The position numbers were made by a program, and so were the translations under genes. Of a DNA stretch of 64,000 nt, positions 1 to 11,509 are shown in pieces. The stretch is from positions 682,001-746,000 of the forward strand of contig JAGPXD010000001.1 in NCBI GenBank assembly GCA_020746995.1, in the 5' to 3' direction. Every line of letters begins with the position of its first letter. Position 1 is the stretch's first letter. Under the pieces are notes generated by a model. That model did no database searches. It saw only the letters and a list, made by a program, of their open reading frames with translations, and was not told where the DNA came from. The stretch comes from Plectosphaerella cucumerina. Taxonomy: Eukaryota > Ascomycota > Sordariomycetes > Glomerellales > Plectosphaerellaceae.

Positions 1-69
1 GCTGCCCCTTCCCTGACGGATATCTCTGCTGTTGTTCCCCCCTGGTGGCTCTCGCTGACGAACGAGCAG

Positions 70-2261
70 AAAATGGTCGACCTCTCCGGATACATGACGC
101 CCTCGGCCGTCCACCCATCTCCCACATCGGCCTTCCCCCGGGCCCGTCCGGCCTCATGTCGAACCACATCGTGCCCTCGCAGGCGCATCTCGTCCAGCAT
201 GGCGACCCGACGATACAGCCGACGCCCATGGATATCACCCCGCTGCACACGCCCATGTACACGCCCATGGCGCAGCCGCAGCACCACCCACAGCAGCACC
301 ATCAGCTGCAACAGCAACCGCAACAGCAGCAACACCACCAGACGTCACCACCCTCCTCCGTCTCCTCTCACATGACGACACCCTCCCACATGACCATGAG
401 CTCCTCCAACATGGCCCTCTCCCGCCGCCCCTCGTACCAGCTCTCCTCGGACGACGACGCCCACTCCTCCATCGCCATCGCTCCCCGTCCCAGCACCCTC
501 AGGCCCGTCCGCACCGGCGGACCCAGCGGAGCCACCATCCAGGAAGGTCCCGACAGCCAACGCCAGATGCAGATCGCGGGCCACTTCCCGAAGCGAGCCA
601 AGATCCATAACGACCCGGTTACCTTCTTGCCGCAGCCCTCATCACTCGACAAGTTCATCATCAGCGTCTGGGACCAGATCCACGGCGGGATCAACCTCGA
701 GCCCCAGGTATTGCTGGAGCAGTGGCAGCTTGCCGCGGCAGCCGCAACAGCCACTATCAACGGGGCCACGAACATGCAGGGGCAGCCGCAGCAACAACAT
801 GGCCAACAGAACCAGTACCAACAGCTCGAGTTCGGCGGCATCATGTCACCACCCCTTTCCGAGTCCAACGAAGCCGCCGGCAGCAGCAGCAACAACAGCC
901 TAAGCGCCAACCTCGGTCTCGGCCTGAGCCTCGCCCCCTCGACCTCCACCGGCAACGCCCACATGGACCTCCATACCTTCAACCGCAGCAACCTCTTCTG
1001 CCGCAAAGTGACACAAGCCAGCCGAGCATGCCGCTCCATCGAAGTCATCGTCCAGGCGCGGTGGATCGAGCACTTCGACGCACACGTCGAGCTCCTAGCC
1101 GTCACCTCGCCGAGCATGTCGCCCACCAAGCGGCGCAAGGCCGCGCTCCTCGAGGCGTGCGGTGATTTTGGCTGGTCAGAGAAGGAGCTGCGGAACAAGA
1201 TGGCCATCTGGCGCGGATACAAGGAGATCAAGGACGCCGGTGGCTGGGCGGCCCTCGTCTTTGCGGGAATGGGGTTGTACCGCTTCTGCAAGTACCGCGT
1301 AGGGTTCACGCCAGAGGCCATGGCGAGGCTGCGCGCACTGCGGCCGCGTATTGAAGTTGCCGCTGACACGCTGCATCCGACATGGCGACAGCTTCTTGTT
1401 ATTGTCGGCGAGAGCCCGCAGCGCCGGTTCTGCGGACATCCCCATGACTGGGTTGTGCGCCAGGACGGCTCGGACCCTGTACCCTTGAGGAGCACATACC
1501 TCGAGCACGACCCCTTTTTCAGCTTCGAGCACCTCGAAGGCGGCAGTGTCATCGATGCCGACGCCTGGGGACCCGACGACGACCCACGATGGGTTCCGCC
1601 TCCCAACCCCGCCGCATGTGTCACGGGCGCTCACATATGCCACTCCTGCGGCCAGGAGCAGAGCGAAGACCCGAAAGCCAACTCGTGCTACTGCTTCCCG
1701 ACATTGTTCGGAGGTGGAAGTGGGGGTAGCAGCACCGCCATTAATACCACTAACACCTCCACCGGAGGAGGGTCCGCCTCCGCCTCCGGGTCGGGCTCCG
1801 GTTCCGGCTCCGGCGCCGGCCCCTCCTCCGGGAGCAGCCCCGGCATCGGCGCCCGGATGCGCAACTCCGTCCCCGTACAGGTCTTCCGCACCACAGACGG
1901 GCGTAACAACGGCCTCGTGGCGCTGTGTCCCTTTGAGCGCGGCGCCGCCATCGGCGAGTTCGTCGGCCTCGTCACAAAGGACCTGCAGGACCTCGACGTC
2001 ATGGACAGCTCGACGGGGGTGCGCGGGTACCAGATCTGGCAGGGGCGGCAGGGCAACTTTACGCGCTTCGTCAACCACAGCTGTCGGCCGAACGCGCAGT
2101 TCCAGCACTTTGTCTGGCTGAGCACGCAGCGCATCGTGCTCGTGAGCAAGGGCATCGAGGCGGGGGCGGAGATTACCGTTGATTACTCGGGGAGTTATTG
2201 GCGGGGGTTGGATAAGAAGTGCCTGTGCGGAGAGGCGTGCTGCCGGTATAGGAGGCAGTAG
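70..2261 (+). CDS. SET-domain protein, putative lysine methyltransferase (5' partial)
   Basis: About 729 visible residues end in a SET domain over the last 125 or so. It carries the NHSCRPNA motif (substrate and cofactor pocket), an ITVDYS segment and a cysteine-rich post-SET tail (CLCGEACC) that would bind zinc. SET domains transfer methyl groups from S-adenosylmethionine to lysines, often on histones; the substrate here is unknown. The N-terminal third is disordered, rich in Gln, His, Pro and Ser. A Gly/Ser-rich linker precedes the SET domain, and a cysteine cluster (CHSCG, CYC) lies before that linker. The frame is open to the window edge without an early ATG. A branch-like CTGAC at 54-58 and GCAG at 66-69 suggest that an intron ends at 69, so this would be an internal exon. 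If there is no upstream exon, the first in-frame ATG is at 156. Confidence 0.8.
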
Positions 2262-2551
2262 GGGGATGTGAAGCATGTTATTTTTTTCTGGTCAGATATA
2301 CGACAACGGCAAAGGGGGAAGGCAGGCATTAGACGCGGGGTTTTTGCGGTTCATGGGTATCTATTCTTTTTTTCCAAGAAGGTTCGCCTCAGGGCGACTA
2401 GGTAAATGCAGACAGGACACGTTCCGGTGGTCATACAGGCATGGGGTAGAAAGCAATGCGCCCTGGTTTATCGTTTCCATCCAACGCCGAAAAAAGTCGC
2501 TCGCAAATCAAAGGACAATCGAGAAGAAGAAGCAGGATGAGCGCCGTTGGC

Positions 2552-3337
2552 TTAGTGCTGGGGACGATGCATCTCGTGGGCCTCGCCCTGTTGCGGGTAG
2601 CCGCAGGGCTGCTGTGCCTGGTAGGGCTGCGCCTGGTACGGCTCCGCGGGCTTCTGCTGGTAGCTGTTGTAGTCCTGGGGCGCATAGGGGGCGGGCTGGT
2701 AGGGCTGAGCGTTGGCCTGGCCGTAGCCGTAGGAGGCGTTGGGGTCGAAGGTGTGGGCGTCGTGCTGTTGGGTGGGCTTGTAGCCGGAGCCAGGCGCGCC
2801 GCCGAGGGTGCCCTTGCGGTGCTTGTGGAACATGACGGAGGCGTAAATGAGCATGCCAGCGAAGGAGAGGCTGTGGAAAGCAGAGTCAGCAGGTGATGGG
2901 AAGTACGGGAGAGGAGGGAGAACGAACTAGATGATGACGCCAATAGCGACCGTGGTACCGGTCCGCACGCCGACCATACTCAGCGCGAACAGAACGGTCC
3001 AGATTGTGGTCTGGATGACGTTGACGATAAGGAAGAAGCGTGGGGCGAGGGTGCGACGGCCGCGCTTGACGATGCAGACGATGTCGAGAACCAGGCAGAA
3101 GATGACGATGACCAGGATGACGGCGATGATGGCGATGACGGGGCCCAGGGCGATGGAGGTGTTGTACTCATTGCGCAGCTCGCGCTCAATATCGCCTCCG
3201 TAGGCAGACAGGCCGATCAACGCCAGGCCGTAAATGACGATATACAGGCACATTATGCCGATACGAACGACCCAGAAAGGTACGAGGACGCGCTTAAGGA
3301 AGGGGGAAGAGTCCCCGACGACGTATTGAGTGCCCAT
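2552..3337 (-). CDS. MARVEL-like four-helix membrane protein
   Basis: Two exons (3337-2928 and 2870-2552) give 242 residues. The 57-bp intron has donor GTTCGT, branch TGCTGAC and acceptor CCACAG, and it interrupts the fourth membrane helix. Four hydrophobic segments lie near residues 20-43, 65-92, 104-127 and 132-152, with a basic loop (KRGRR) between the second and third. The C-terminal tail is cytosolic-looking and rich in Gln, Tyr, Pro and Ala, with several PYQAQPYQ-type repeats. The topology and the tail match fungal MARVEL-domain proteins, which associate with membrane subdomains and vesicle traffic. The assignment rests on topology rather than a diagnostic motif. It is tail-to-tail with the SET gene, 290 bp away. 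Confidence 0.75.
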
Positions 3338-4817
3338 CGCGGTGTTGGTTGAAAGGATACTTGGTAGGTCGAGTTGAGGTGGTAATATGGATGGAGATTC
3401 GGACGTCAGTCGACCGTCGTGAGAGGTGTGTAAGGCGAGTGATGATGGACAAGAGGGAAGGGTTTCCCCAGAGGAACGAGCACATCATATTTATCATCCT
3501 TTCCAACGGCCTCCCCTCCCCCCTCCACTGTCGCCTCCCGCCCAGCCCTGGAAGCAAGACAAGGTGCTCCCTGCCAGCTGGAAATGACATGGTCCCCCAG
3601 GAGCCTGACCCTTGTCATTCGTGCCCTGCCATCGCTCAGCCCATTTAGTGGACCTCCTTTTTGCAGTGTCTCTCTCTGCAGCGGTGCAGCGCCTCGCTGA
3701 TCTCGTGTGTGGGCTGCAGAGACACGAGAGGGGGGGACCGTGACCTGTGCCCTTTTCTTCCCGTCCCGGTTGTGCGACCCTCCTTGCCTCCCCTCCTTGC
3801 GGCATCTCGTACCGCCGTGTGCAGCCTGCTGCGGGAACGAGCCAATGACCCCTGGCGATATGCCTCGCAACCCAGTAAGCTAGCCGGCGCCGTTCTGCCG
3901 GCCGAGATTTTTCGCTGCAGCATGTCCCCTAGCTTGGTCGACCCCCTTGGCCGGCGTCAGGGGCGCATCTCCATCAGCAGCCCAACCCGTCTCTCTGGCG
4001 GTCTGGCCTAGGAGGCTAGGGAAAAACCCACCCCTGTTCGCTGTTAAGTTCCCCCCTCGCTTACTAGGCAGTGGTGCTAGCAGTAGCAGCCGCCGCACAT
4101 CGCTCAGCCCTCCGGTGTTGCTATTCACAGCCACCCCTGGTCGAAGCTTGGCCTGTGGCTGCTGCCCCTCTGCTGGGTGGTCGGAGTCAGATCAGGCCGA
4201 CCCTGGCCGTAATCCTCCGGAGAAGTCCCCTTGGAGAAATGGCTTCCGTCAAAAAATATCAAGGAAAATCCATAGCCCATTTCCAGGGAGAGCCACCCCG
4301 AAAGAAAGTGCTCTGACGCTGAAATGCAGCGTGCGTGGCGAGCCCAAGGCCCCTTGATGTCATGCCTCCCATTCAGCCTGTACCGGGCGGCCGCCCTACG
4401 AGCGTGTGCCAAGGAACAGCCCGTTCGTGGCGGTGATGGGCCAGGAAAGATCTTCGGAGATCGCACAGGTTGCATCGGGGCTGTGCCGTGCGTGCTCTGA
4501 GGGTTGTCTGAGACCACAAGGCAGACCACCATCCGTTGGCGGTTTACTTGGCGGTTTACTGGCAAGCTGACTCTGTGGTTGGCTGGTTTGCCGATTCTCC
4601 TTCTCGGGTACAGCCCATCCATCCCCAGGGTCTTAGTGTTCCGTCGCTGATCGGGGGCGGAGATGAGGTTCAGAATGGACCTTGTGTGGAGCGGAATGGC
4701 ACCTAATGCTGACAGCTCCATCAAGCTCTGACTCGTGCTTTGACGATATCTGATCATTTGCATACTCGAGCTAAAAATGACAGTGAACCAACCCTGTGAT
4801 GGCGTCCCCTATAGTCT
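3338..4817. other. Intergenic, no gene supported
   Basis: About 1.5 kb between the starts of the MARVEL-like gene and the 3' end of the kinase-fold gene. Open frames here (for example 4125-4763 on the minus strand) have no recognisable domain and overlap in several frames. It presumably holds the promoter of the MARVEL-like gene. I see no RNA gene or repeat. Confidence 0.5.
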
Positions 4818-6086
4818 CTACTCCCGGCGGCGCCCGGGGCTCTCTTCACTGCTGCCCTTCTCCGCGGCCCCGGCCCCGACATCGCCTCGCTTTGCCGCCT
4901 CCGCCTCCGTCTCCGTCTTGGCTTCCCCTTCGACGCTCTCCTCGGCCCTAGCCTGCCCCCCGGCCAGTGCACCCTCGGACATCTTCTCATACGCCAGGTC
5001 AAGGTCCTCCCTCGTCTTCAACAAAAACGCCGCCTCCTCCACGCGCAGCTTGACAGCTTGATCGCCGTTCAGATTCGCCGAGTGCTCCAGACACCAGAGG
5101 AACAAACGGCCCAGCAACTTCGCGTCGCCCTCATAATCAGGCGCCACATTGCCCAGGTCCAGCAACAGCAACCTTCCGGCGCCGATGCCACGCCCCGACA
5201 GATCCAACGACGGCTGCAGCGCAACGTTCCAGTCACAAATGTCGCCGTGACACACGTCGAAGCGGTTGAGCTCGCGGATCCCCGACAGCAGGTCCAGGAG
5301 TTGCGCCTCCGTCACGCTCATCTGGCCCCTCTCGGCGAGCGCGTCGAGGCTCGACCCGGCGAAGGGCATCAGAATCCCCGCCACGGTGCCCTTGCGCCAC
5401 GGGCCGGGGTCGTCGTCCTTGATGACCACGGCGTGGATCGGCACCACGTTGAATCGTCGCTCCATCTCGGCATACACGTCGGCTCCCGCTACGGCCTGGC
5501 CGCCATCGTCGCTCTCGAGGCACGCGATAAGCTTCTCGCGGTTGCGAATCGCCCGCTCGAACGCGGGCACGTCGGCGTCAAACTCGATGCGCTTGAAGAC
5601 GCACTGCTTGCCGTTCCAGTGGCAGTGATCAGCCCCCTTGCTGAGGTACCGCTTATCGTGGACATCTCGCCACTGCACCGTCGGGAACCGGTCCTCGGGC
5701 TTTCCTCCGTAGTTGAGGGACTCGGTGAGCTGGTGGCTGACAACTTCCTCCTCTTGCGTGTCGTAGGCCACGGGTGTGCCGCGGAGGGTTGTCTTGATCG
5801 TGTTCCAGCGGGGCTGGCGGCGATGGCCCTTGTGATATGCGCGGATATGTTTCTCGACTACGCTTGCCATCCATTCCTCGTCGGCGACGGCGTCGACTTC
5901 GAGATGGTACCACCGCCTGTTGGCTACATCGTATGCGCGGACCGACGTCCGTGTCGCTGCCTCGCTGGCGCCAGCGATGTTTTCGTAGATTTCAACCACA
6001 GGATCGTGCCATGTTCGGTTCTTCTCGATGGAGGGATGGTGTCCGGGGCGCTGGAAGCGCGGAAGTCGCTGCTTGAGTTTCTTCAT
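4818..6086 (-). CDS. Protein-kinase-fold protein, possibly atypical
   Basis: A single exon of 422 residues starts at the ATG at 6086. The middle resembles the C-lobe of a protein kinase: CHGDICDWNV near residues 282-291 stands where the catalytic loop HRDxxxxN would be, and LLLLDLGNVA about 20 residues later stands where DFG would be. Just upstream are an alanine- and leucine-rich helix and ILMPFAGSSLDALAERG, which resembles a hinge. An N-lobe lysine may be in CVFKRIEF. The last 50 residues are low-complexity Glu/Ala/Gly. Fungi carry many such kinase-like genes of unknown role. Catalytic Asp (in HGD) and Asn are retained, so activity is possible, but the glycine-rich loop is not obvious. Substrate and pathway are unknown. 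Confidence 0.7.
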   Translation of the reverse strand: MKKLKQRLPRFQRPGHHPSIEKNRTWHDPVVEIYENIAGASEAATRTSVRAYDVANRRWYHLEVDAVADEEWMASVVEKHIRAYHKGHRRQPRWNTIKTTLRGTPVAYDTQEEEVVSHQLTESLNYGGKPEDRFPTVQWRDVHDKRYLSKGADHCHWNGKQCVFKRIEFDADVPAFERAIRNREKLIACLESDDGGQAVAGADVYAEMERRFNVVPIHAVVIKDDDPGPWRKGTVAGILMPFAGSSLDALAERGQMSVTEAQLLDLLSGIRELNRFDVCHGDICDWNVALQPSLDLSGRGIGAGRLLLLDLGNVAPDYEGDAKLLGRLFLWCLEHSANLNGDQAVKLRVEEAAFLLKTREDLDLAYEKMSEGALAGGQARAEESVEGEAKTETEAEAAKRGDVGAGAAEKGSSEESPGRRRE

Positions 6087-6944
6087 GGCGGCAGGCGACG
6101 AACGAGGAACGATGTGGTCTCGGGTGCTGACGATGATGTCAGGCTTTGTTCGAAGAGGCTTGGTCGGCTCTCGGCGCGCGGTATCGTGTCGGTCGAAGGG
6201 GATGAACGGACGCTCGCAGAGTGGTGATGGCGGAGAATGTCGGGGATGGGGTCGGATCGGATCAGATCAATCTCGGTGGGACGACGGCCTCCGGGTTCGG
6301 TCGTGTGTGTGTCAATGGAACGGGATGGAGCACGACAGACGGCTGGGCTTCTGACACTGCAGCCCATCGCAGCTGCCGTGTGCTCATCGTGCCATGGAAG
6401 CCAAGAACACCAAGACCGCACCCTTGTCCACGGTCTCTGGGCACTCGTCAGGGCGCGACACGCGGGCCTGCTTTGGGTGGTACGCCAGGCGTAGGCGGTG
6501 ACATATTGGCTGAGGTTCCCTGCGGATTTGGTGGTCGAGATGCGTGTTGAGCAAGGCGGTTCTGCCTTCTCGCTGCTGTGATGGAAGTGGTGAGTTGGAA
6601 ATGTCGCCGGGAGCCCCTAATGCCCTACGGTGCAAGACACGGTGCTTCTGCTGTGTGGGGTGACAGCTCTTATCAGCCTCGCCATTCCAGATAAGCTTAA
6701 CCCCATCTGCCCAATGAAGACTAGTGCCGCGGGACTTGCTCCCAGCGGTTCAGACTCGACCATCCATCGCCATCCATAGCCTTCACCATCTCGTCAAGTC
6801 ACTCCTCTCGTCTACTCACGTGCCAATTCCTGAGGCTGCGGGTATCAACCATCAATTCATTAATATGCCAATGCATCCTTCGTCCCAAAACGTTATCCAT
6901 GGCCAAAGCCCCCTTGCTCAACCGGCACGACCACCAGCCCCCCC
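6087..6944. other. Intergenic, no gene supported
   Basis: About 860 bp upstream of the kinase-fold gene and downstream of the methyltransferase. It should hold the kinase-fold promoter and the methyltransferase terminator. No conserved frame or RNA was seen. Confidence 0.5.
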
Positions 6945-8279
6945 TCAAGCCGACAATGGCTTCCTCGCGTACACGTTGGGACTGCTTCTCGTCAGCGACA
7001 ATCCCCTCACTCACTCACGTAAGACTCACATGATGTAGTACGGCCGCAGCCGCTTGTTGCGAATAGCCGCGCGCATCCTGGCCAAAAACACCTGCACCTC
7101 GGTGTACTCCCAACCCATGATCTCAACCAACAAGAACAGCGCAAAGCCCTCAAGAGACTCCTCCATAAAGGCGAGGTTATAGGTGCCAATCACCTTCTCC
7201 CGCTCGTCCTCGCTCCAACCTCCACATGGAAGCTTGTACTCGTTGACGACGACGTCGACGAAGCCCGCCTCCTCCATGTGCCGCTTCATGCGACCCTCGG
7301 TGCCGATCCTGATGGTCTTGCCCATGCGGTCCGCGGCCTCGTAGAAGACGTCGGCCCACTGCTTGAAGATGTGGTTCGGGTCGGCTTGCACGGCTGGATC
7401 ATCACTGCGCAGCAAAATGGTGAACTCGAGGTTCTCTAGGTATCCACCTGGCCGTAGGACGCGGAAGGCCTGTCGGTACAGCTCGCCCCAGTCGCTTATG
7501 CTGCCGTACAGGGCGCGGATGTGGACAAAGTCGAAGGAGGAGGGGCGATACGTCCACTCGAGCTGGGCGTCGTCAATATCGAAGCGGCAGTTGGGCGGCA
7601 CCCATGTCGGCTGGATGGGGCTGATGTCGAAGCCGACCACTTCGGCTGCTGGGAAGGAGTCGGCCATGTCGATAGCCCAGATGCCGGTGCCGGTGCCCAC
7701 GTCGAGGATGTCGGAGGGGTTGTCGATGGGCGCCTCGTATAGCTGGTCGCCGAGGAGCATGGTGAGGAAGTGGTGGGACATGTCGAGGGCGTCGTTTTGC
7801 CGTTCATCGTTGGGGCCCCAGTATTCGGTTGACTTTGAGCTCTGGTACGTGCGTCCGTGAAGCCGGCGGTAGTTGAGGATGCTCTCGGTGAGGGAGTACG
7901 AATCGGTCGAGAAGCTGGCGAGGATTGTCAGTTGGATCGGTCATATGCAGCGTGTCGGGGGCGGCTACTGACCTCGAATCGTCCCCCAGTCCTTCGTCTA
8001 CATCGTCGCCAAAGTCCCGAGAGGGTGAGACTGGACTGGCACCCAAGAGAACCTCATCCTCGACAACGCCCTGCAACTGGTCAGCCCGGGCCCAGCCTGA
8101 CGTAAAGACGAACAACTCCTCACTGGCGACGCTGGCTGAACGGAGGATGTCTCGAAAGGCTTCGGTGATTGCATATCGGCTGGCGATCTGGGAGACCTTG
8201 GTGACCTGTTGACTCTCGGTGCGGCTGTGGAGGACGAAGGCATGGCTACCGAAGCAGCCTCTCCGCCCAAAATTGACAT
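6945..8279 (-). CDS. LaeA-type class I methyltransferase
   Basis: Four exons (8279-8124, 8070-7973, 7914-7030, 6981-6945) give 391 residues. All three introns (53, 58 and 48 bp) have CTGAC branch sites and join in frame. The N-terminal 90 residues are disordered, rich in Ser and Pro. The fold then begins with a region containing YWGPNDERQNDALD and motif I (ILDVGTGTGIWAIDMAD), which binds S-adenosylmethionine, followed by EVVGFDISP, FDFVHIR and LRPGGYLE. The last exon is only 37 bp and supplies the terminal YARKP, similar to the usual end of this family. Without that splice the protein would stop 11 residues earlier at a TGA inside the donor GTGAGT. Relatives of LaeA influence secondary metabolism and development, but many paralogues have other roles. 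It lies 636 bp downstream of the P450 gene on the same strand. Confidence 0.88.
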
Positions 8280-8914
8280 GATGAAGAACGGGGAGGCGGG
8301 CGAGGGCCGCCGGAGCACAGACAACACGGCAGTGGCAACCACGTGGGAAGACAGGGCTCTACCTTGACTGAAGAGGGTGCCACAAGCGGGTCGTTCGGAT
8401 GATGGCGCTGTGGATGGATGCGCCTACAGGCGTCTTTGACAGCACTAGCTCACGGCTGATGGAAGCGAAGACGAGATGATGTCCGAAGATCGAAGCTCGG
8501 TGGCGGCTGACGATGAGCAGGACTAAAGATTGTCAGAGGAGGGCCCGGCTTTTCTTAAGACCAGCACTCCCCCTCCTCTCCCTTTCCTCTCCATCACCCA
8601 GGAAAGGCATTACGACTCGTCACCATCAGTGCGAAGCCACCAACAGCAGAAACACGTTCTTTGCATCTCTCACCCCCGGTCAACCCGCCGCCATGTCTCT
8701 GGAATCCCGCTCGAGCATTGGCCGGGCCCTTCTCCGAGCCAATGAACCGGGCATTCTGCGCCGGAGGTCGAATCATCGGTCTAGGCCCCCCCTCTAGTCC
8801 CGCCGCGGGCGTCGACAAAAGCAAAGAAAAAGAAAAGCCCCGAGACCAGCTACCACCCCATCACAATCACCATCGCTTCTCACATCACCTGGCCTGCCGC
8901 TTGCAGCTCGATTC
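8280..8914. other. Intergenic, methyltransferase promoter region
   Basis: About 635 bp between the P450 stop and the methyltransferase start, both minus strand. It contains a purine-rich AAAGAAAAAGAAAAG tract near 8820-8835. No gene was recognised. Confidence 0.5.
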
Positions 8915-10637
8915 TCAGTCCTCGGACACATCCCGCTCCATCACCTGCACCCACATGTCCGAGATGACAAAGAGTCCGAGGTAGTTGGCCGCTTTCCATG
9001 GGGCCGAGGCGTCCATGGGCGCAATGTCGAAATGGCGAAAGATCTGGCCCGCATCCATCCGCTCTCGTCAGCGATCCTTCGGTCCCGACACACTTCGGGG
9101 GAGGCATGGGGGAACTTACCTCGAAGACGGCCTTGCTCAGTTCAATCTGCGCGACTGGCTTGCCCAGGCACGCCCATTTGCCGTGCCCGAAGACAAGCTC
9201 GTTAGTCCTCACCATGGCCGCCAACCTGTCCGCGTCCGGCTCGAACCAGCGCTCCGGCCGGAATGCTGCCGCGTCCTCGCCATAGACGGCCTCGCTCAGG
9301 TGCATCGCGCACCCAGAGTACCCGATGCACGCGCCTTCCGGGAGGAACACGGTCTCGCCGCCGCCCACGTCCACCCTGTCGCCTCCCGCCGGCACGTCCC
9401 GCGGGAACACGTTGACTACCGGCGGCCGCACCCGGAGCGACTCGCGGATCACCGCCTGCAGGTACGGCAGCGCCTTTGCCTCGGCGAACGATATGATGGC
9501 GTCGTCGCCCTTTCTCGGCGCCCTGCCATCTCGCACCGCCGCGTCAATCTCACCCTGCAGCTTCGCGCACACACGAGGGTTCGTCATGACCAGCAGCAGC
9601 ACACCCCTAATCGCCCCAGCCGTCGTATCCGACCCCGCGATGATCTGCTCCAGCGCCTCACTGCGCAGCTCATCACCTTGGAGTCCGTGTCGCGCGAACG
9701 AGGCCAGCATATCCGACCTCTTTCCCGTGTCGGCCGCCATTCGCTGGTCGACAAACCGGAAGCACTTGGCCATCATGCCGCCAAACGCGTCCTTCTTGTG
9801 CGGACCTGGCGCGATGTACGGCCCCACGAGCGGCGCCTGTGCCATCCAGCTCACGCCCGCCGCGAGGGCAAAGTTGGCCGCCTGCAGGCCCTGCTCGATG
9901 GACGAGAGGTATCCGTCCACGTCGGCGTCGGCGCGGAGCATGCCGAAGGGCTTGCCGAGGCCGACACCTGTGATGACGTCCAGGGTGAAGTACTGCACTT
10001 TCTTGGCCATGTCGACGGGCACGATGCGCTTCGGGGTCGATAGATATTTCCCGCGGATGAGGGTCAGGAACTCGCGCATTCGCTCATCAATGGCGGGCTC
10101 GAGCTCCAGATTCTCGCGGCCAGAGTACTGGGATGCTGTCAGCTCTGACTTCCCAAGCAGGCGGCAAACCTACTCCCGGCGCCATCTGCTTCCGCCGCTG
10201 CCCATGCTTCTCGTTGTCCGTCTGAGTGAAGACATTGTCGCGACGGTACTCGACCCGCGCGGCATGGTAGTACCAGTCCGAACGCTTGTATCCGGGGTGA
10301 TTGTTGACATGCGCCCATACCTCAGGAGACGATGTGATGAGCACTCCCGGGGCAATGCGAGCCACCGGGCCTTGCGGTGTGTCAGTCACCATCGCAGCCC
10401 TTGGCCTGCTACAGTCGACAACATACCGTGTTTCTTGCTGATCTGCGCATACCAGGTGTGGCAGTCGCCGCTCAGCATCGCTTTGCTGTGAGGCAAGTGA
10501 GTGAAGTTCGACGACCAAGGGCCAGGCAATGCTGCCAGTCTGATGCACAGCAGTAGCCGCCGGACCACCCTGACAGCGAGCCAACCTCCCAGCGCCGCCA
10601 CAAGAAGACAAGTCAAACTGAACCCAAAGATGCTCAT
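8915..10637 (-). CDS. Cytochrome P450 monooxygenase
   Basis: Four exons (10637-10427, 10370-10174, 10127-9120, 9043-8915) give 514 residues, the normal length for a microsomal fungal P450. An N-terminal hydrophobic anchor (residues 1-25) is followed by a proline-containing hinge (ALPGPW). Core motifs are present: AGSDTTAG in helix I near residue 300 (oxygen activation), ESLR near 360 (ExxR), and FGHGKWACLG with the haem-thiolate cysteine near residue 456. All introns have good donors (GTATGT, GTAGGT, GTAAGT). The overall pattern resembles fungal benzoate-4-hydroxylase or pisatin-demethylase-like P450s, but the substrate cannot be inferred. It sits between a methyltransferase and a Zn2Cys6 regulator plus reductase, a setting seen in metabolite gene groups. 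Confidence 0.93.
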
Positions 10638-11171
10638 TTTGGCGAGTCAGATTCCTGATGATTGTTGTTCCTCTACCTAGAAGTCTACAGGAACACGAGC
10701 AAGTTGCAACCCTCCCGGTTCCTTATACTGCCCTTCCGAGCACCCCGCACCTTGTCTCGCGCGACACGCCGTGATGTCTCACCAGCGGCGGACTACTCCA
10801 ATCGCCGTCCGCCTCGTGCAGATATCGCGCGCATTGTGGCGGGAGAAGCGTCAAGCTAGTTCGGTAGCATGCCTCGCTTGAATGGCTATTGACCTGCTGG
10901 CCATTGCAAATGCAGGTCATGCATGGGGAGGTCAAATGAGACTTGGACACGGAAAGATCCGATCTATTGTTTTTGTTGTCGTTCAAGACTGTAATTGAGT
11001 AGATATTAAATGAAGAAAAAGACATCAGTACCGTGGTACTGTGTGTTGCATGCTCCCCAACAGCGCTGCTGCATGTTGGTTCCAAAGCGAACAAAGCCCA
11101 GACAAAGAAACGCCCAAAGAATAGCTTGTAATCAAATTGACATCATCGATCGTCGTGGCCGCTAGACGTTT
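10638..11171. other. Intergenic, P450 promoter region
   Basis: About 530 bp upstream of the P450 gene and downstream of the small-protein gene. It is more AT-rich than its surroundings near 10960-11030. No gene was recognised. Confidence 0.5.
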
Positions 11172-11509
11172 CTAGGTGCTCTTCTTCAGGAGGCGGCGCC
11201 AGGTGCTCGTCTTGGCATCGGCTTGGGCTTCTGGAAGACACAGTGTTAGCCATTGGCTTGTTGGAGATTGAGAGTTCCCAAAGCAGGAACAGAGCCAAGG
11301 AGTTATTACTTACCAGCCTTCTCCAGGGAGATCTGATCAGTAGCAATGCTTGCCGTCTCGGGGTCGGCATGGCTTTCTGTCGGCTTCACCATGGCCTTCT
11401 CCTTCGAGTAACCAGGAGGCTTGACCGAACGGGCGTCTTGCCAGCGAGGCATGGCCGAGGTCTCGAGGTGCTTGATGCTCAAGGCGGAGACGTAGTGTGT
11501 GTCAGGCAT
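11172..11509 (-). CDS. Small protein of 84 residues, unknown function
   Basis: Two exons (11509-11314 and 11230-11172) are joined by an 83-bp intron with donor GTAAGT and acceptor TTCCAG. The product is 84 residues, hydrophilic, with no signal peptide, membrane segment or cysteine. The N-terminus is PDTHYVSALSIKHLETS and the C-terminus is basic (WRRLLKKST). A TATA-like GTATAAG lies about 175 bp upstream. The clean intron and the bounded short frame support a real gene. It is divergent from the Zn2Cys6 regulator and shares an 880-bp promoter region with it. I do not recognise the family. Confidence 0.6.
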
